A stretch of 64,000 nt of DNA from Xestospongia muta (GCA_963693285.1 OY848919.1:5734136-5798135), one strand, 5' to 3'. Shown: positions 23,546 to 35,868, counted from the first letter of the stretch. A program made the numbers and translations. The notes: generated from the letters alone by a model not told the origin.

Positions 23546-24755
23546 TTGATAATTTTCTTTCTTAAGGCAACAAGAGACAAAGCAATTATTTTCATAAATA
23601 TTAAAATGATATTTTTTTAGTTTATTTACTTGTTTATTTTATTATGTATATTTGTAACTAGTTTTATTGATGTCAAGAGAATTATAGTAAATATATGTTT
23701 TGATTTATAGTGCTTTTGTAGACAATACTGTTTTGAGTATTACAGGTTTCATTTTTATAATGTCAATAGACATCATATTAATTTATTGTCCAGCAGAATA
23801 TGTTATAAGCCATAGTGATTATATAAACCTTGATAATAATGATTGAAATAAATGTTGGCATGACAGGTATTCACACTTGCTACCTGAATAGCACAATACA
23901 TATAATAACAAAGTACTAATGTGTGAACTTAATGGAATTATTTGTTCAAATGTAGTCGTTGGCTCTGTTTTATGTAGCAAAAATAAATGAAAGAACAGTT
24001 GTTTGATAGAAACATTTGTGAATATCCTAACTTATCCAAGTCACGATATTTAAGGAACAAATCGCTAAACTGATCCATGACCAGCTATTATATTATTATT
24101 AATTGATGTTTTACATGTACACAATTGTCTATTACAGCTCCACAATACTTGTTATTGATGGACAGTATTATGTCTTTATAACATTAATTTCTGTTGATAT
24201 TCATTTTTCTCTGTAACTATTTCCTTACAATATGCAGTAGTCAGGTGGTCTACCACATATAACAATACACACTCTATAAGACTACTGCATATTGTAAGGA
24301 AATAGGTGGCTATTGAAAGTGACAAATAAATGTACTGACTCATTTTCATTTTCTTTATTTATCTACATCACAGCCAATATTCTCTATCACAAGTGCTATA
24401 CCAATGAACTTTCTGAATTATTTGCTGCTATTTACTAATTTGAACTGCAAATATATATTGTTGTGGAGAACTGTATCATAGGAGATCTCAGTAACATTGA
24501 CTACTCATCTATCCAGTAAATAATTTGATTATTAACATAAACTCATTTTTATTCTTAACTCTGTAACATACCAATGACATCATTCAGTCAGCAATGTTTT
24601 CCTATGATGATTAACCTAAAATGCATAATTTTCACAAACATTTTAAGACTTGTTTTGACATATCTTACTATTGTTGTCGTTCAGCTTTTCTTTATTTTGA
24701 AGTAACTTGCTTAATTGTTTATTTTCATAATCATTTACTATTAAACACTAACGAG
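23546..24755. repeat. Duplicated 5' flank of the 24.8-kb gene (partner 40085-41230)
   Basis: Highly similar to the region before the 41.3-kb gene and more distantly to 20956-22082 and 9970-10690. It contains the inverted duplication at 24217-24305. No coding frame is supported. Confidence 0.75.
24217..24305. repeat. Perfect 26-bp inverted repeat with 37-bp loop
   Basis: The left arm 24217-24242 begins CTATTTCCTTACAATATGCA, and the right arm 24280-24305 is its exact reverse complement. In the partner flank at about 40746-40798 a single 53-bp segment exists instead, and the 24-kb copy carries that segment reversed. It is therefore a local inverted duplication, not a mobile element. Confidence 0.85.
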
Positions 24756-24764
24756 TATATATAG
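24756..24764 (+). promoter_or_regulatory. TATA box of the 24.8-kb gene
   Basis: TATATATAG lies 57 bp before the ATG at 24822. It sits in a block conserved before the two intact genes and the orphan 5' fragment (CACTA.CG.GTATATATAG, then AGTAGATAGTAAACAGACA). The initiation site is probably near the conserved CAGACA.ACTCTAG. Confidence 0.7.
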
Positions 24765-24821
24765 AGTAGATAGTAAACAGACATACTCTAGAAACTATCA
24801 AATCTTTAAAGCTACATTGTC

Positions 24822-27800
24822 ATGTTACAGATATTCTTTGACATTTTGCCAATTTTCCTTTTTTGCTTAATGCCATGTAGCGGAAATAATGACATCTTTC
24901 CAGTTAATTCATCCTCTGATTTAGAGCAGTACCTGTGTAATACAACATGGTCCTCTCAATACCTTGTGTTTTTGTTAAACAGTTCCGTCAACTTCACCAT
25001 TTCACCTAGTGAATTCTGTCAAGTGGCAACTCAACAAAGTAGCATAATTGAAATACTCAGTGATTCTTCTACAGAATCAGCAAATATAACATGTGTTCAT
25101 AATGACACATGGCAGACATTTTCGCAGCCAAAGCGAGGTCTAGTTTTCTTCAACTCTCAAGTGACTCTTAAACATTTGGTGATTAAGAATTGTGGTACAT
25201 ATCTCACTACTATACAAGATATTGCAATCACTGACTACCTCAATAGTTCATCTCTGTATTACACTTCATCTCATGCTGCTGCTTTAGTTTTTGTTCATTG
25301 TCAGGTCAACATAACTCACGTTAACGTCTATTACTCATATGGGTTTGCTATGATTGGTATAAATTTATATAACTCCACTATTGATAGTGTTAGTATGTCT
25401 TATTCATCATATAGTGTTGATGTTTACCGAACTAACAACCAGAGTATTGGAAGTGGCTTTCTTCTTCATTACATGGATATTAACAATACTTTGCAAGAAA
25501 AGAACAGTATTGAACAGGTATCTGATATACGTATTAATGATGCCTCTTTCTCATATAACTTTGATTACAACACTCATTCTTGCATTACTGATACCTACTA
25601 TAACAAATATTCATCATCTTCTGGTGGTTCCAATCCTATAGTCAATGCAGCTGGACTAACAATACTTTACACGCAACAGAATACTAGTGGTCAGGTGTCA
25701 GTTTATATAACTGAGTCACATTTTATTACTAATAGTGGTAGTTTTGCAGCTGGTATGTTTATTTTACAATATCACACTATTGCTGTCACTAACACAACAA
25801 TTACCAATACAGTATTCAGACATAACATTAACTTTGAACCCTGTCATGGAGCAGCTATTGTCTTTTATTGGTATTCAATATCTGAGTCTAAAAATGAAAG
25901 ATTAAAACCACTTTACTTTTTTAACACATCATTTTTAAAACATGAAGGTATTGACAACTGGCCAATAAGCAGTTTGGACTATGGAGCTGTCTATATTGGT
26001 GTTGTCAATCCTGGACTTGTTCATCTTAATATTCTTTTTAGTAGATGTACATTTATAGAAAATCATGCTGCAAATACAGGAGCTTGTCTATACGCCACAG
26101 TCCATCAGTTTGATGACAATACAGGCAATGTCTCCATTACATTGGACAGTACTATTGCAACAAAGAATTCTCAATATATTAGTATCCCATTTGTATCATC
26201 AGCAGGTATTTTTTATTTCCAAAGAATTGCTAAAGTTTACATCACTGGGACATCTATCTTCAGTAACAATTATGGATCAGTTATAAGTTCTAAAAGCTCA
26301 AACGTCTATCTATCTGGTAATTTAACTTTTAATAATAATCACGCCACCAATGGCCCTGCAATTCTTCTCGTAGGCAGCTGTCAATTACATTTTATGAGGG
26401 AAGTTATAGCCAAGTTTACTAATAATCGGGCTGAGTTAATGGGAGGAGCTATACATGCTAGAGGTGATGGAAAGTGCCCCATACACGTTGACTCAAATGT
26501 TGAACAAGTAATGTTCTCAGACAATGAAGCAAGAAGAGCTGGATTATCAATATATGCTGAGCCGATATTCTCATGTTGTATCAACAACTCAAAAATTCTT
26601 AAATCTCCTCATGAAATAATGGCATATTATTATCAATACTTCAATTTTACCAAAACGAAATCAAAATCTTCTTTGCTTCAATTTTCAACTATTCCACAAA
26701 CACTTACAGAAGGTGCTGACATGCGACCACCTCTACAAATATATCCAGGACAGGAAATTTATTACTGTATTTCAGCTAGAGATGCTCTTGATAGAAATGT
26801 TTATTCTACCATAGCATTTGATATTGTTAGAAATTATTCTCAACATAATATTCCTAAAACAACCAAAGTCTGGTTGTCTTTTAATGACCAAGAACAACTG
26901 ATACAAGAAGGCAAAAATTGCACAAACATTAGTGTGACTGTTCATACAAATGACGACAGTATTATTATATCTGTAATGATCGTATTCTCTCTAACCACAC
27001 AATCAACAATTTTAATGATAAGCGTCAACATTTATCCATGTCCACTGGGATTTGATTTTAATAAGACAATGGGAGTCTGTGAACTTTCAGTTTTATTCGA
27101 TAACTTGAGAAAACATCATCAACTTAAAGTCCCCATTATTGGTAATGTGAGTAGTCAGACAATAACAAGACTATTCACATTTACGTCCTGGGCAGGAATA
27201 ATAGAATATGAGAACAAAACAAAGACACAATTTGGTGTATCTTTAGCTTGTCCAATTGGATATTGTAATAGCAATGACACACTACCTTATTTCTACAGTG
27301 GTGACTTGTCATCTAATCAAAGCTTTAAATTGTCAGATGGTATCACTGACTATCATCCACCATTGTGTTTATATCAACGTGAAGGAACATTATGTGGTAG
27401 ATGTAGTGAGGGATTAAGTGTGGTATTTGGGTCTACAGAATGTCACCACTGTAGTAATGCTTGGATAACATCAGTAAGTATTTATCTAGTCACTGGCCCA
27501 CTTCTTATTTACCTGATATATGCTCTTAAACTTACATTAACAAGTGGTACACTGAATGGAATTATTTTCTATGCTCAGGCTGCTAATTGTGGTTTACTTG
27601 ACATGTTAAGATATCACTACTTTAAATCTTCAATTGATCGATTATCAGGATTTGCTATATTTATTATCCATGTTTTGAATCTTGAGACAAACTATCCTAG
27701 ATGTTTTTACAATGGAATGACAGAGTTATGGAAAACTAGCCTACAATTTGTGTTTCCGCTTTACCTCAGTCGTTTTTCGCCAAAGCTTTCCAATAGAATA

Positions 27801-28649
27801 GTTCATTCCTCAGTTCAAGTACTGGTTACTGTTGTACACCTCTCTTTCTCAAAACTACTCCTTCAATTGATTAATGTAATGACATATGCTGAGGTATACA
27901 CATTCAATGATGTACATTATGTTTGGTATTTAGATGGTACTGTCAAATATGGAGGATACTCCCATCGTATACTAATGATAGTGGCTCTGATAGTAGTTCT
28001 TGGCTTACTGTTACCATATGTACTTCTACTTCTTTTTGCTAAACCACTTAGACCACTAGCATGTACCAATAAATACTTACGACCTCTTCTAGAAGCTATC
28101 CATGCTCCTTATAAAGAAGGTAAACAATATTGGTTTACATTACGTCTTCTGTTACTATGTGCTATGTATGGAGTATATGCCAAATATAGAGCTACTAATC
28201 TTTATTCTCTCTTTTTTGCAACAAATCTAATGTTGGTAATTTTCCTTGTCTTTCAAACATATATCAAACCATTTAGAAGTAAATTAATCAATCTTCTTGA
28301 TAGTTGTTTGGTGATGAATATAACACTTATTTACCTCACTTATTACTATCTTTTTTACAAGGATTCATTATTTATAAAAGTAACCTGTTTTTCTTCTGTG
28401 TTTCTGACATTTGTTACATTAGTGATGGTCATTGTATATCATGTACTCTGGGTTTTCAGAAAGCTTAACATTGTTAAAAGATGGATTGAAAGCAAACGTG
28501 AGAAACTTTGTCTGTGGTACATGAAAGTCTCATCATTATTTACTCATAAAACAACTAACAGACAACCACTATTTACAGATGTCAGTGGCTCATTTTATGG
28601 TTCATGCTCAGAGTTTAGAGAGCCTGTCCTAGGACACTGCAGTGATTGA
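24822..28649 (+). CDS. Beta-helix / Cys-rich / multi-TM surface protein, paralog C (1275 aa, complete)
   Basis: Single exon. A signal peptide (about residues 1-20, cleaved near CSG) leads into an ectodomain of right-handed beta-helix type. It is rich in N-glycosylation sites and ends in outer-membrane-like repeats: LTFNNNHATNGPAI, then FTNNRAELMGGAIHARG (about 528-547). Residues ~575-800 form a beta-rich domain. The Cys-rich neck follows: CPIGYC near 808 and LCGRCSEGLS near 857, then ECHHC. Residues ~880-1210 contain 8-9 hydrophobic segments, and the tail ends FREPVLGHCSD. Ten residues of the fourth helix are missing compared with the other copies (in frame, near residue 981), so the helix count or folding may be altered. 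Topology suggests a cell-surface receptor or adhesion protein with extracellular N-terminus; ligand and signalling route are unknown. The start is fixed by the TATA box and by the same start in paralog D. Confidence 0.9.
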   Translation: MLQIFFDILPIFLFCLMPCSGNNDIFPVNSSSDLEQYLCNTTWSSQYLVFLLNSSVNFTISPSEFCQVATQQSSIIEILSDSSTESANITCVHNDTWQTFSQPKRGLVFFNSQVTLKHLVIKNCGTYLTTIQDIAITDYLNSSSLYYTSSHAAALVFVHCQVNITHVNVYYSYGFAMIGINLYNSTIDSVSMSYSSYSVDVYRTNNQSIGSGFLLHYMDINNTLQEKNSIEQVSDIRINDASFSYNFDYNTHSCITDTYYNKYSSSSGGSNPIVNAAGLTILYTQQNTSGQVSVYITESHFITNSGSFAAGMFILQYHTIAVTNTTITNTVFRHNINFEPCHGAAIVFYWYSISESKNERLKPLYFFNTSFLKHEGIDNWPISSLDYGAVYIGVVNPGLVHLNILFSRCTFIENHAANTGACLYATVHQFDDNTGNVSITLDSTIATKNSQYISIPFVSSAGIFYFQRIAKVYITGTSIFSNNYGSVISSKSSNVYLSGNLTFNNNHATNGPAILLVGSCQLHFMREVIAKFTNNRAELMGGAIHARGDGKCPIHVDSNVEQVMFSDNEARRAGLSIYAEPIFSCCINNSKILKSPHEIMAYYYQYFNFTKTKSKSSLLQFSTIPQTLTEGADMRPPLQIYPGQEIYYCISARDALDRNVYSTIAFDIVRNYSQHNIPKTTKVWLSFNDQEQLIQEGKNCTNISVTVHTNDDSIIISVMIVFSLTTQSTILMISVNIYPCPLGFDFNKTMGVCELSVLFDNLRKHHQLKVPIIGNVSSQTITRLFTFTSWAGIIEYENKTKTQFGVSLACPIGYCNSNDTLPYFYSGDLSSNQSFKLSDGITDYHPPLCLYQREGTLCGRCSEGLSVVFGSTECHHCSNAWITSVSIYLVTGPLLIYLIYALKLTLTSGTLNGIIFYAQAANCGLLDMLRYHYFKSSIDRLSGFAIFIIHVLNLETNYPRCFYNGMTELWKTSLQFVFPLYLSRFSPKLSNRIVHSSVQVLVTVVHLSFSKLLLQLINVMTYAEVYTFNDVHYVWYLDGTVKYGGYSHRILMIVALIVVLGLLLPYVLLLLFAKPLRPLACTNKYLRPLLEAIHAPYKEGKQYWFTLRLLLLCAMYGVYAKYRATNLYSLFFATNLMLVIFLVFQTYIKPFRSKLINLLDSCLVMNITLIYLTYYYLFYKDSLFIKVTCFSSVFLTFVTLVMVIVYHVLWVFRKLNIVKRWIESKREKLCLWYMKVSSLFTHKTTNRQPLFTDVSGSFYGSCSEFREPVLGHCSD

Positions 28650-28946
28650 CTAAACAAGTTTTAAGTGTGTATATTATAAACAAGTTGCCTTAGTGTGTAT
28701 GTGTGTACCTATATGAGTATATATGTATGTATGGTATGTTTTGTTTGTATGTATTATAATAATATTTAGAAAATCATTTATATTTTTTGTATGTAAAAAA
28801 ACTTTGAAAAAATTACTTAAAAATTGCCGAAAAAATGTTGCATATGTAATTAAGTCCATATCATAATGCATAGTGATAATATAATCATATAATTAAAATA
28901 ACTCCCAATAGTTAGTTATGGCCATTAAAATCATAGAATAAACTAG

Positions 28947-29150
28947 TTTCTAACACAATAGCTCATTTCTCAGTTCAGGTATTGGTTACAATTCTTAAGC
29001 CTATTGTTAACAATTATTGATGTGTTCACCTCAGCAAAAATCTCTTATGATTTAGATACTAGTTACAATGTTTATTGCTGGTGGTGGTGGATCACTAATA
29101 ATCATTATATTGATACTTTTTATATTACGTTATTCTCAAATTTCTAGAAA
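28947..29150 (+). pseudogene. Subfamily-4 multi-TM relic (duplicate)
   Basis: Nearly identical to 14738-14945: SNTIAHFSVQVLVT-like text followed by stops in the next loop. Confidence 0.6.
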
Positions 29151-30304
29151 TGAGTGATGTTTGGAAAATCTGAAAGGCCAACTTGCATTTGTGTATTAAG
29201 TAGTAACACCTAAACATATTAATTAATTTCGCCCTCACAGTCAAAATAAAGATAATAGTCAGACAGAAAATTGTGTTATCCTGCATAAAGTTTCTGTTTC
29301 AAAATATTATGTAGATTAATTTATTACACAACAAAGTTTCTCTTTGATTATAGGAACTGCCCAAAGGAAACATGTAGTCTTTATTATAGGCTTCATTCTT
29401 ACTTCATCACAATTAATACATCTGTTGTTAACATGGACATACTGACATTTACTACATTTTTTTCAATAAAAAAAACAAAATTGCAGAAAACTTTGCCAAT
29501 AACATTAATAAGTAATTCCTGATTCCCACAACTTTACTTGCTATTTAAAACTAATTAATCATGTAAAAATGATAGACATTTTAAGCTATATATTACTTTC
29601 ACTGTTTAGATTTTTTAAAATAGAATGTGTAGTATTTCTTTGTAGAACTGGATGTTACAATAAACTCTTTCAATTGTTTAATGCTTTAAAATAGATATTA
29701 GTACTACATAATAATGACTGTACAATTCATATACAAACAACATCTCATTCATTTGCCTTCAAGACACACAATGACAAAAGATAATTAGGTGTTCCTATTT
29801 TCCATAGATAAAAGTAACAATCTAATAAACCATACTTCAATCCTAAATATAGACCTTGTGTTCACAAATAAAGGTTGGACTCTCCTGTAAGATAAATTCT
29901 GCTGATGTGTAAAATCTAACTGTAACAAATCAAGTACTATGCCAAGGTATTTTATATGAGTAAATCAAGAAGAAGTATTCAAATTACATCTACCTTTCTA
30001 TTATCATAATAAATAGTATACAAGATACACTAGACAAATACAGACAGTTGTAAAGTAAACACTAAATATGTCAAGACTAGATAAGTTATTTGCATGAAAA
30101 TGCTGTAAATATATTAAGGTCCTAATTTGATATAGGTATCAGAGTCCTTTTACTACTATATTATAAACAAAGTTTACTCTATTTATACACATTCATAAAC
30201 AAAGTATACATAAATTGTTATTTTAGTAATTATAATATACATAATAATTCAAATCATTGGTAGATATAGAATTATTCATATTATATGGAATTGCATCTAA
30301 AAAA

Positions 30305-30715
30305 GTCATTATGCATTAAAGCAAATAAAATTAACTTTATCTGTAGTAACTGTCACATTATCTTCATTTTCTGTGTGCACTAGTTGTCTTTCAGTACACT
30401 CTGTAGTAATAATTCTCTCAATGACATCAGATAGTTCATTATATACTTTGTTTATACTAGTATTTATAAGCAGCAATAGTGAAAATAATAACTAAAAATA
30501 AAACAACACCTGTGTTAACAGCATAATACTCCTAACTGCATCTTAATCGTGAACTTGCCAGAGTTAGATGCACAATAAAAATACCATTGCTCATGTATTA
30601 TATTCCAATTAAAAACCCTTGTATAGTACGATGACCTTAAGCTAGAATAAACTCAAAACTTGTGAAGTGAACTAGCAAAACAAACACCAGCAAAAAATTA
30701 AAAAAATATTATTTC
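30305..30715 (-). pseudogene. POT/PTR transporter 3' relic (duplicate)
   Basis: Nearly identical to the relic at 16085-16480, including the TAG (30532-30534) in place of the Trp codon. The upstream part of the gene is absent. Confidence 0.8.
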
Positions 30716-31830
30716 TCTAAGAACAGTGGTTGTTTTTGAAATGATCACAGTAGTGGAAGGATTTAACTCTCTCTCTTGATTGTGGGCTCTAAATGATGAA
30801 TAACTTGTCTTAACTTCTTTCTCAATATCAATTATAACAAGTTGTATTCTGTCTATCTATCTATCCTTATATCATTGCTTGTATCTATCCAAGTTAATAA
30901 TGTTAATCAAGCAATATTATACGTATTGATAAAAAGATATTTGGTCATCTATGACCACATGAGGTTGAAATGTCTATAGCTATTGTCTCTAAAATGAATG
31001 TTCTCAGAGTATGAGCAAATTGTGAGTATTGATTTAGGGTCAACTAGTGGTTTTAATGATAGTAAGAGTGCACTAATGTTTGTTTAGAATATTATGAGTC
31101 TTAATTGTAAATCTAAGGAATCCATCTATTTTGTAAAATTTCACAAGTGTACTTCCTTATATTTTAAAACACAAATGCTTATATAACTGTTTACACAAAC
31201 TAAAACTAATTCCTTATTATCTGCTATGTTAATTTGATTTTATTAAATTTTTAACTCAATAGAGTTTCATAACAATGTAAATGAATAATGATCTATTTTG
31301 TTCTCACCATCACATAAAGGATTTATAGTCAAATAATCTTAAGAATTGTCATAAAGGGTTTTGATTTGATAAATGGTGTGTTTTAGGCATTGTTTGAATG
31401 TTTCAACTAATCTTTACCAGATGCCTTCTATAAATTAAAGTAAAAATCCGTTTATATATATTAAGAAGATTGATGAATGATAGGGTCATGTTTAAAAGGA
31501 ATAAAAAGAACATCGTCTTTCTTCCACTTGATCATTAGACATCATTTTCTTCATTTCAGTCCCTTATTGATTGTTGATGAGACAAGGAGGATAGGACGTG
31601 TTACTGTGACCATGGATAATTTATGGAAATATTTCAGAGATATTATCTACCTAGTGAAGTTACGAGAGTGACATCATGTTATTGGACATATGGTACAATT
31701 TATCCTTTTACTTAATTTGGTAATATATTATTGAATAGTGTTACTGGACAACAAAGGAGTGTTATGATGCTAATATTTAAGTATACTTTTTCAACTTATT
31801 ACTTTTGTATTTCCTATACTCTGGATTGAG

Positions 31831-32219
31831 AGAAAAGTCATACTATCCTGCATATAGTTTATATTTCAAAGCATTTTGTAGATTAATTTATGACACAGCA
31901 AAGTATGGACTTTTTGGACTATAGGAACTTTCCAAAGGAAACATGTAGTCTTTGATATAGGGATCAGAGTCCTTTTACCACAATAATATAGGCATCTTGA
32001 CTAAAAAATTGTGTAATATTTATCAAAATTATAAAAAGTAGAATAAACTGTATATAAACAAAGTATACTCAATCTATACACATACATTAACAAGCATACA
32101 TAAACTTAGTTTTTTGTAATTATCTATACATAATTCAAATCAGTTGTAGATATTGAATTATTCATATTATATGAAACTGTATCTGAATAAAATGATTGTG
32201 TATGAAAGGTGCAAATGCT
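31831..32219. other. 3' flank of the transporter pseudogene
   Basis: Resembles the 3' flank of the intact transporter (about 47500-47777). The joint at about 31830 fuses the duplicated block to a shorter version of the 46.6-kb flank. No gene seen. Confidence 0.5.
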
Positions 32220-33822
32220 TTAAATAGAAATAACATCATTTATACTAATGTCACTGTCATCATTATCTTCAACTTCTGTGTACAATAATTGTCTTTCAAT
32301 ATATTCTGTAATAATAACTCTCTTATTGACATCAGATAGTTCATTACATTGTCTATACTTGTATTTATATGCAGCAATAGTATAAACAATGATTGAGGTT
32401 AATACAACACCTGTCTTAACAGTATAATACTCCTAACTGCATCCTAATGGTGAGCTTGTCAGAGTTAGATGTACACAATAAATACTATTGTTTATGTACC
32501 ATATTCCAATTAACAATCCTTGCATAGTACGAGGACCTTGAGCTAGAATAAACTCAAAAATTGTGAATTGAACGAGAAAAATACAATATCCAAAACAAAG
32601 CAGAGGAACAGCCATGTTAAAAAAGTAATGTGAGTACATCTGATTGTAGTTCATTTTTAAATGTTATGTTGTTGATGAAGGTCAAACACAAATCATTGTC
32701 AATTAAAGCATTTCTGATATCTCTAGTCATGAAATAGCTTATAACAGTTGTCATTATAGACTCTACTAATGCTGCCACTAGTCCAATCCATATATGTTTC
32801 AACATACTAGGAATGTAGTTAGAGAAGAAAGGAACTATTATATATTGATGGAAAGGAACAGCAAATACAATGACAAGATAAGAAACTCCAAGAGGGTATA
32901 TCAAAAATAGATTTTCGATAAAACTACTTGGGCTACCCATAATAATTAAATATTGATCACAGATTTTTGATTTACTCCCAACAAATCCATATTCAAAAGT
33001 TCCTATAACAATACTAAGTATGTATAAAAAGCTTTTGACATCTACTTGTACAGTAGTGAATGGTCCTTCATATCTCTCTTTACATAAATCAAGTCTTGAG
33101 GGAGGAAACTCTCCATATGTAAAAGCACTACGTCTCACTGGTTGTTTGCGAGTCCAGGCATATTTCAGGACTTTCCAGATTAGTTTGACAGGATTGTTGT
33201 GCTGAGCTGGCTCAATAACCAAGTGACGTTTGAAACAATGAAAACACAAAACTCCAATCGTAACAATAAGTACACCAGAACCAAAAATAAAAGTAAAAGT
33301 AACATAAAATGTGTTTTTATAAACAGTAGCTGTTATAATTGATGCTATTAATAATATGAAAGCAACTAAAAAATGGCACATATATAAAACCTAATAAACA
33401 AAACTACTTAACTCTTGAGATGGTGCAAACTGAAGTTGATCAGTACCAAATTGGATCATATTAGCTTCAAATATACCATATCCAAAAAATGATGCACCTA
33501 AACATACACCAACTACAACAATGCTATTTAAATTTATAAATTATAGAGTCACTAATGTACCTATAACAATAAAGAATCCAACAAATATTAATATTATTCC
33601 AACCAGTAAAACTTTATATCTCATCCATTTCTCACCTAACAAACCAAGAAGAGGATAAGAGAGATAGTGAAGACTAACTACAGCAAAAATAACATATGAA
33701 TAATTATCAATGAAGTTTGTGGAAAGACCTCCTGATAACATAGTAGTAGTTGAGAGCAGAATACTTGTTGCCAGTAACTCAAGAAGTCCTTCAGAACTAA
33801 TACAAACGTTATTGAAGCTCAT
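32220..33822 (-). pseudogene. POT/PTR transporter, full-length but multiply broken
   Basis: Covers the whole length of the intact paralog at 47778-49442. On the reverse strand the N-terminal part runs from MSFNNVCISSEG (33822) to a stop near 33541. The central part is open at 33381-32617 and keeps PAQHNNPVKLIWKVLKYAW and SAFTYGEFPPSRLDL. The last part is open at 32654-32433. Damage: a TAG for Trp in the SSFVYW segment near 33390, a frame change near 32640, and the TAG at 32433-32435 shared with the relics at 16.3 and 30.5 kb. Non-functional as read. Confidence 0.9.
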
Positions 33823-34600
33823 CTCTGTTTTTGACAGAAAAATTAGTCTTACAAACGAAGAATAGAGTAAGAACTGTAAAAACAACTCCTGAGGTATTAT
33901 TTAGCGTGTAGTTCTAAATATATGTACGTACGATAAATCTAAAACGAATAACCGTCATTTTCAATCTATTACACTTAAATTCTTTCGAATAGCTGTTAAA
34001 ATGACTTAAGGTTTTAATGTAAAAAAATACTTGGCATTATCACAGTTAGCTCAAACTAACAAGGTTAAAAAGTATTTTTAAAGTAGAGAATTTCCAATTT
34101 AATAGATAGTCTTTTTTTCTTTTTTCTTCATGTCTTCTTCCAAGATTATATGAGCAGAGTCTCACAATTCTTTTAAATAAAATGATAAATCATTTTTAAA
34201 TTGCTACAAAGGTTTCCTATGCCTTGAAGTTCTTCAAAAAGTAGCTGTTTCTTCAAAACTTGCAGCCATTCAGCTCAGGAACAAATGACTAGTTAATGTA
34301 ATTATTCGTGTTAATATGTCACACATTTTCTATGGACTTATACTTTGTTCCTAAAGTCATTGCAATGGATCACTTCCAGGTTTGAATAGAGTTTATGCAG
34401 CTATTGTCAATTTTCTATTAATATCACTAGCAGGGCAATGATTATTCTCTCATTCATTAATGATCCAAATTACAAAATTATTAACTAGAAATAACCATAT
34501 TAAATATTGGAGTCACCAACACTCCCCCAGTTGGCTAGTAACACTAGAAATATACACTGAGAATGTAAAAGAAAATCATTGAAGTCATAACTGTTAATGT
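33823..34600. other. 5' flank of the transporter pseudogene, duplicated
   Basis: Collinear in part with 49443-50145 and 38040-38400; the CACCAACACTCCCCCAGTTG stretch recurs in all three. No coding text. Confidence 0.6.
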
Positions 34601-34614
34601 ACGTTCTCTAATTA

Positions 34615-35868
34615 TTATAATGTATCTATTTTGAAACTAACTATAGTCATATCAATACATATCTCAAACAAGTTTAGTGCATTTCCTTGTGTCCTGACAT
34701 CTAAACATGTAGGAATTGTAATATTTAGACACTGTATACTGTAATCTGGACAACAGCTACCATAATTGTTGTTATCTGTAAACCATTCAAGGCAACCAGC
34801 CATACACCAGCAATATCCTCCTCCTTTTATAGCACGAGGTTCTGTTACATTACATAAACCTTCACACATTGTAGGATTATCAGGAAGACAAAAATCAGCA
34901 TAGTCCAGACAACAATCAAGATGTTTTGTACAGTTGGAATCACAATAGCATACACTATCATCATCTAGTTTAAATGGTTCCTTTGAATCACAATGATTCT
35001 TACATGTTCCTTGATGGCAACATTAAAGTTTGATTCTGATCCATTTCAAATATAATCAGATCAATTGTAAGACCATATCCAGCAATCTAAACCTTGTACA
35101 GTACTTTGATCAAACTGGTATAGATATTTTAAGCATTTTTTGTTGTTCATACATTTTATTTTACAGTTGGCTTCATACAGTAATAAAATGAACATAAACA
35201 GAAAGTAGGTTAAAGAAGTTTATGAGACCTTGCACTTTATAAGCAACTAAATAAGGATTATTAGGTTTAATTATTGTAATTGTTAGAACATCATAATCTG
35301 TGTTACAGTGACAATTTGTGTATTCATTTCTCCTAAAAATACAAGAAATTTTTATAAAATTATTTCCTATGTCTTTTAGCATAAACTAATTTTTTATTAT
35401 GAAATTGTTAGTCAACGAGATAACAACAATGATATACATAACTCTATTATCATGTAAACACCCAATAAAATAATATCTTTGCTTCTGTACTAGAAATGAC
35501 AGTGACAAACACTATTTTAAGAAGACTGTCTTCAGTTGTTACAGTAAAGTGAATCTGTACCAGCTGAATAACTATGCACATGCTTATATTTGTCATGCAC
35601 ACTATAGAAAATACATAAATTATACATGTTATCCATTACAAGTCACACTAGATATATTAATTAATATACCAGCTATTGGTTGGTTCTCCCTAATCATATA
35701 TATTTTTGTAATTACTATATAACAAAGAGGAATCCAACATCTTTTTATTGAGGATCTAGTTTGCCAGTAGTAATGAAAGAGTCTATTTAATGTCTGAGTT
35801 ATGCGACTGATAGGATCAGAAAGTGTCTTTGGTTTAAAATATACAATGCCACTAAAACAGTTTAACAA
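34615..35868 (-). pseudogene. GH76-like mannanase relic
   Basis: The reverse strand reads from 35868: a decayed exon-1 start (DPISRITQTLNRLFHYYWQ) up to about 35640. A fragment at 35382-35173 has EYTNCHCNTDYD text, resembling WTECSCNNPYS of the intact gene. Then 35172-34615 matches the last ~180 residues of the intact gene, with the Apple-like segment and both somatomedin-B domains. The catalytic core is deleted. A deletion in the linker before the first somatomedin-B domain shifts the frame. The second domain is still open (CEGLC to CCPDYSIQC). Confidence 0.8.

Larger units (their letters stand above)
28650..31830. repeat. Segmental duplication, copy 2 (partner 13690-17560)
   Basis: Collinear with the flank of paralog B except for a ~750-bp deletion joining AATAAACTAG (28936-28945) to a subfamily-4 relic. 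It contains the transporter relic at 30305-30715 and otherwise only the shared non-coding sequence. Confidence 0.85.

Noticed and set aside
25381..25641. 86-codon +1 frame inside the beta-helix gene, same length at 41858-42118
   Set aside because: Overlaps the main frame and is conserved only because the DNA is; stop-free by composition.
24822..28649. Chlamydial or other bacterial origin of the beta-helix gene
   Set aside because: The repeats alone are convergent; the multi-helix block, base composition, TATA box, poly(A) signals and neighbouring intron indicate a eukaryotic genome.
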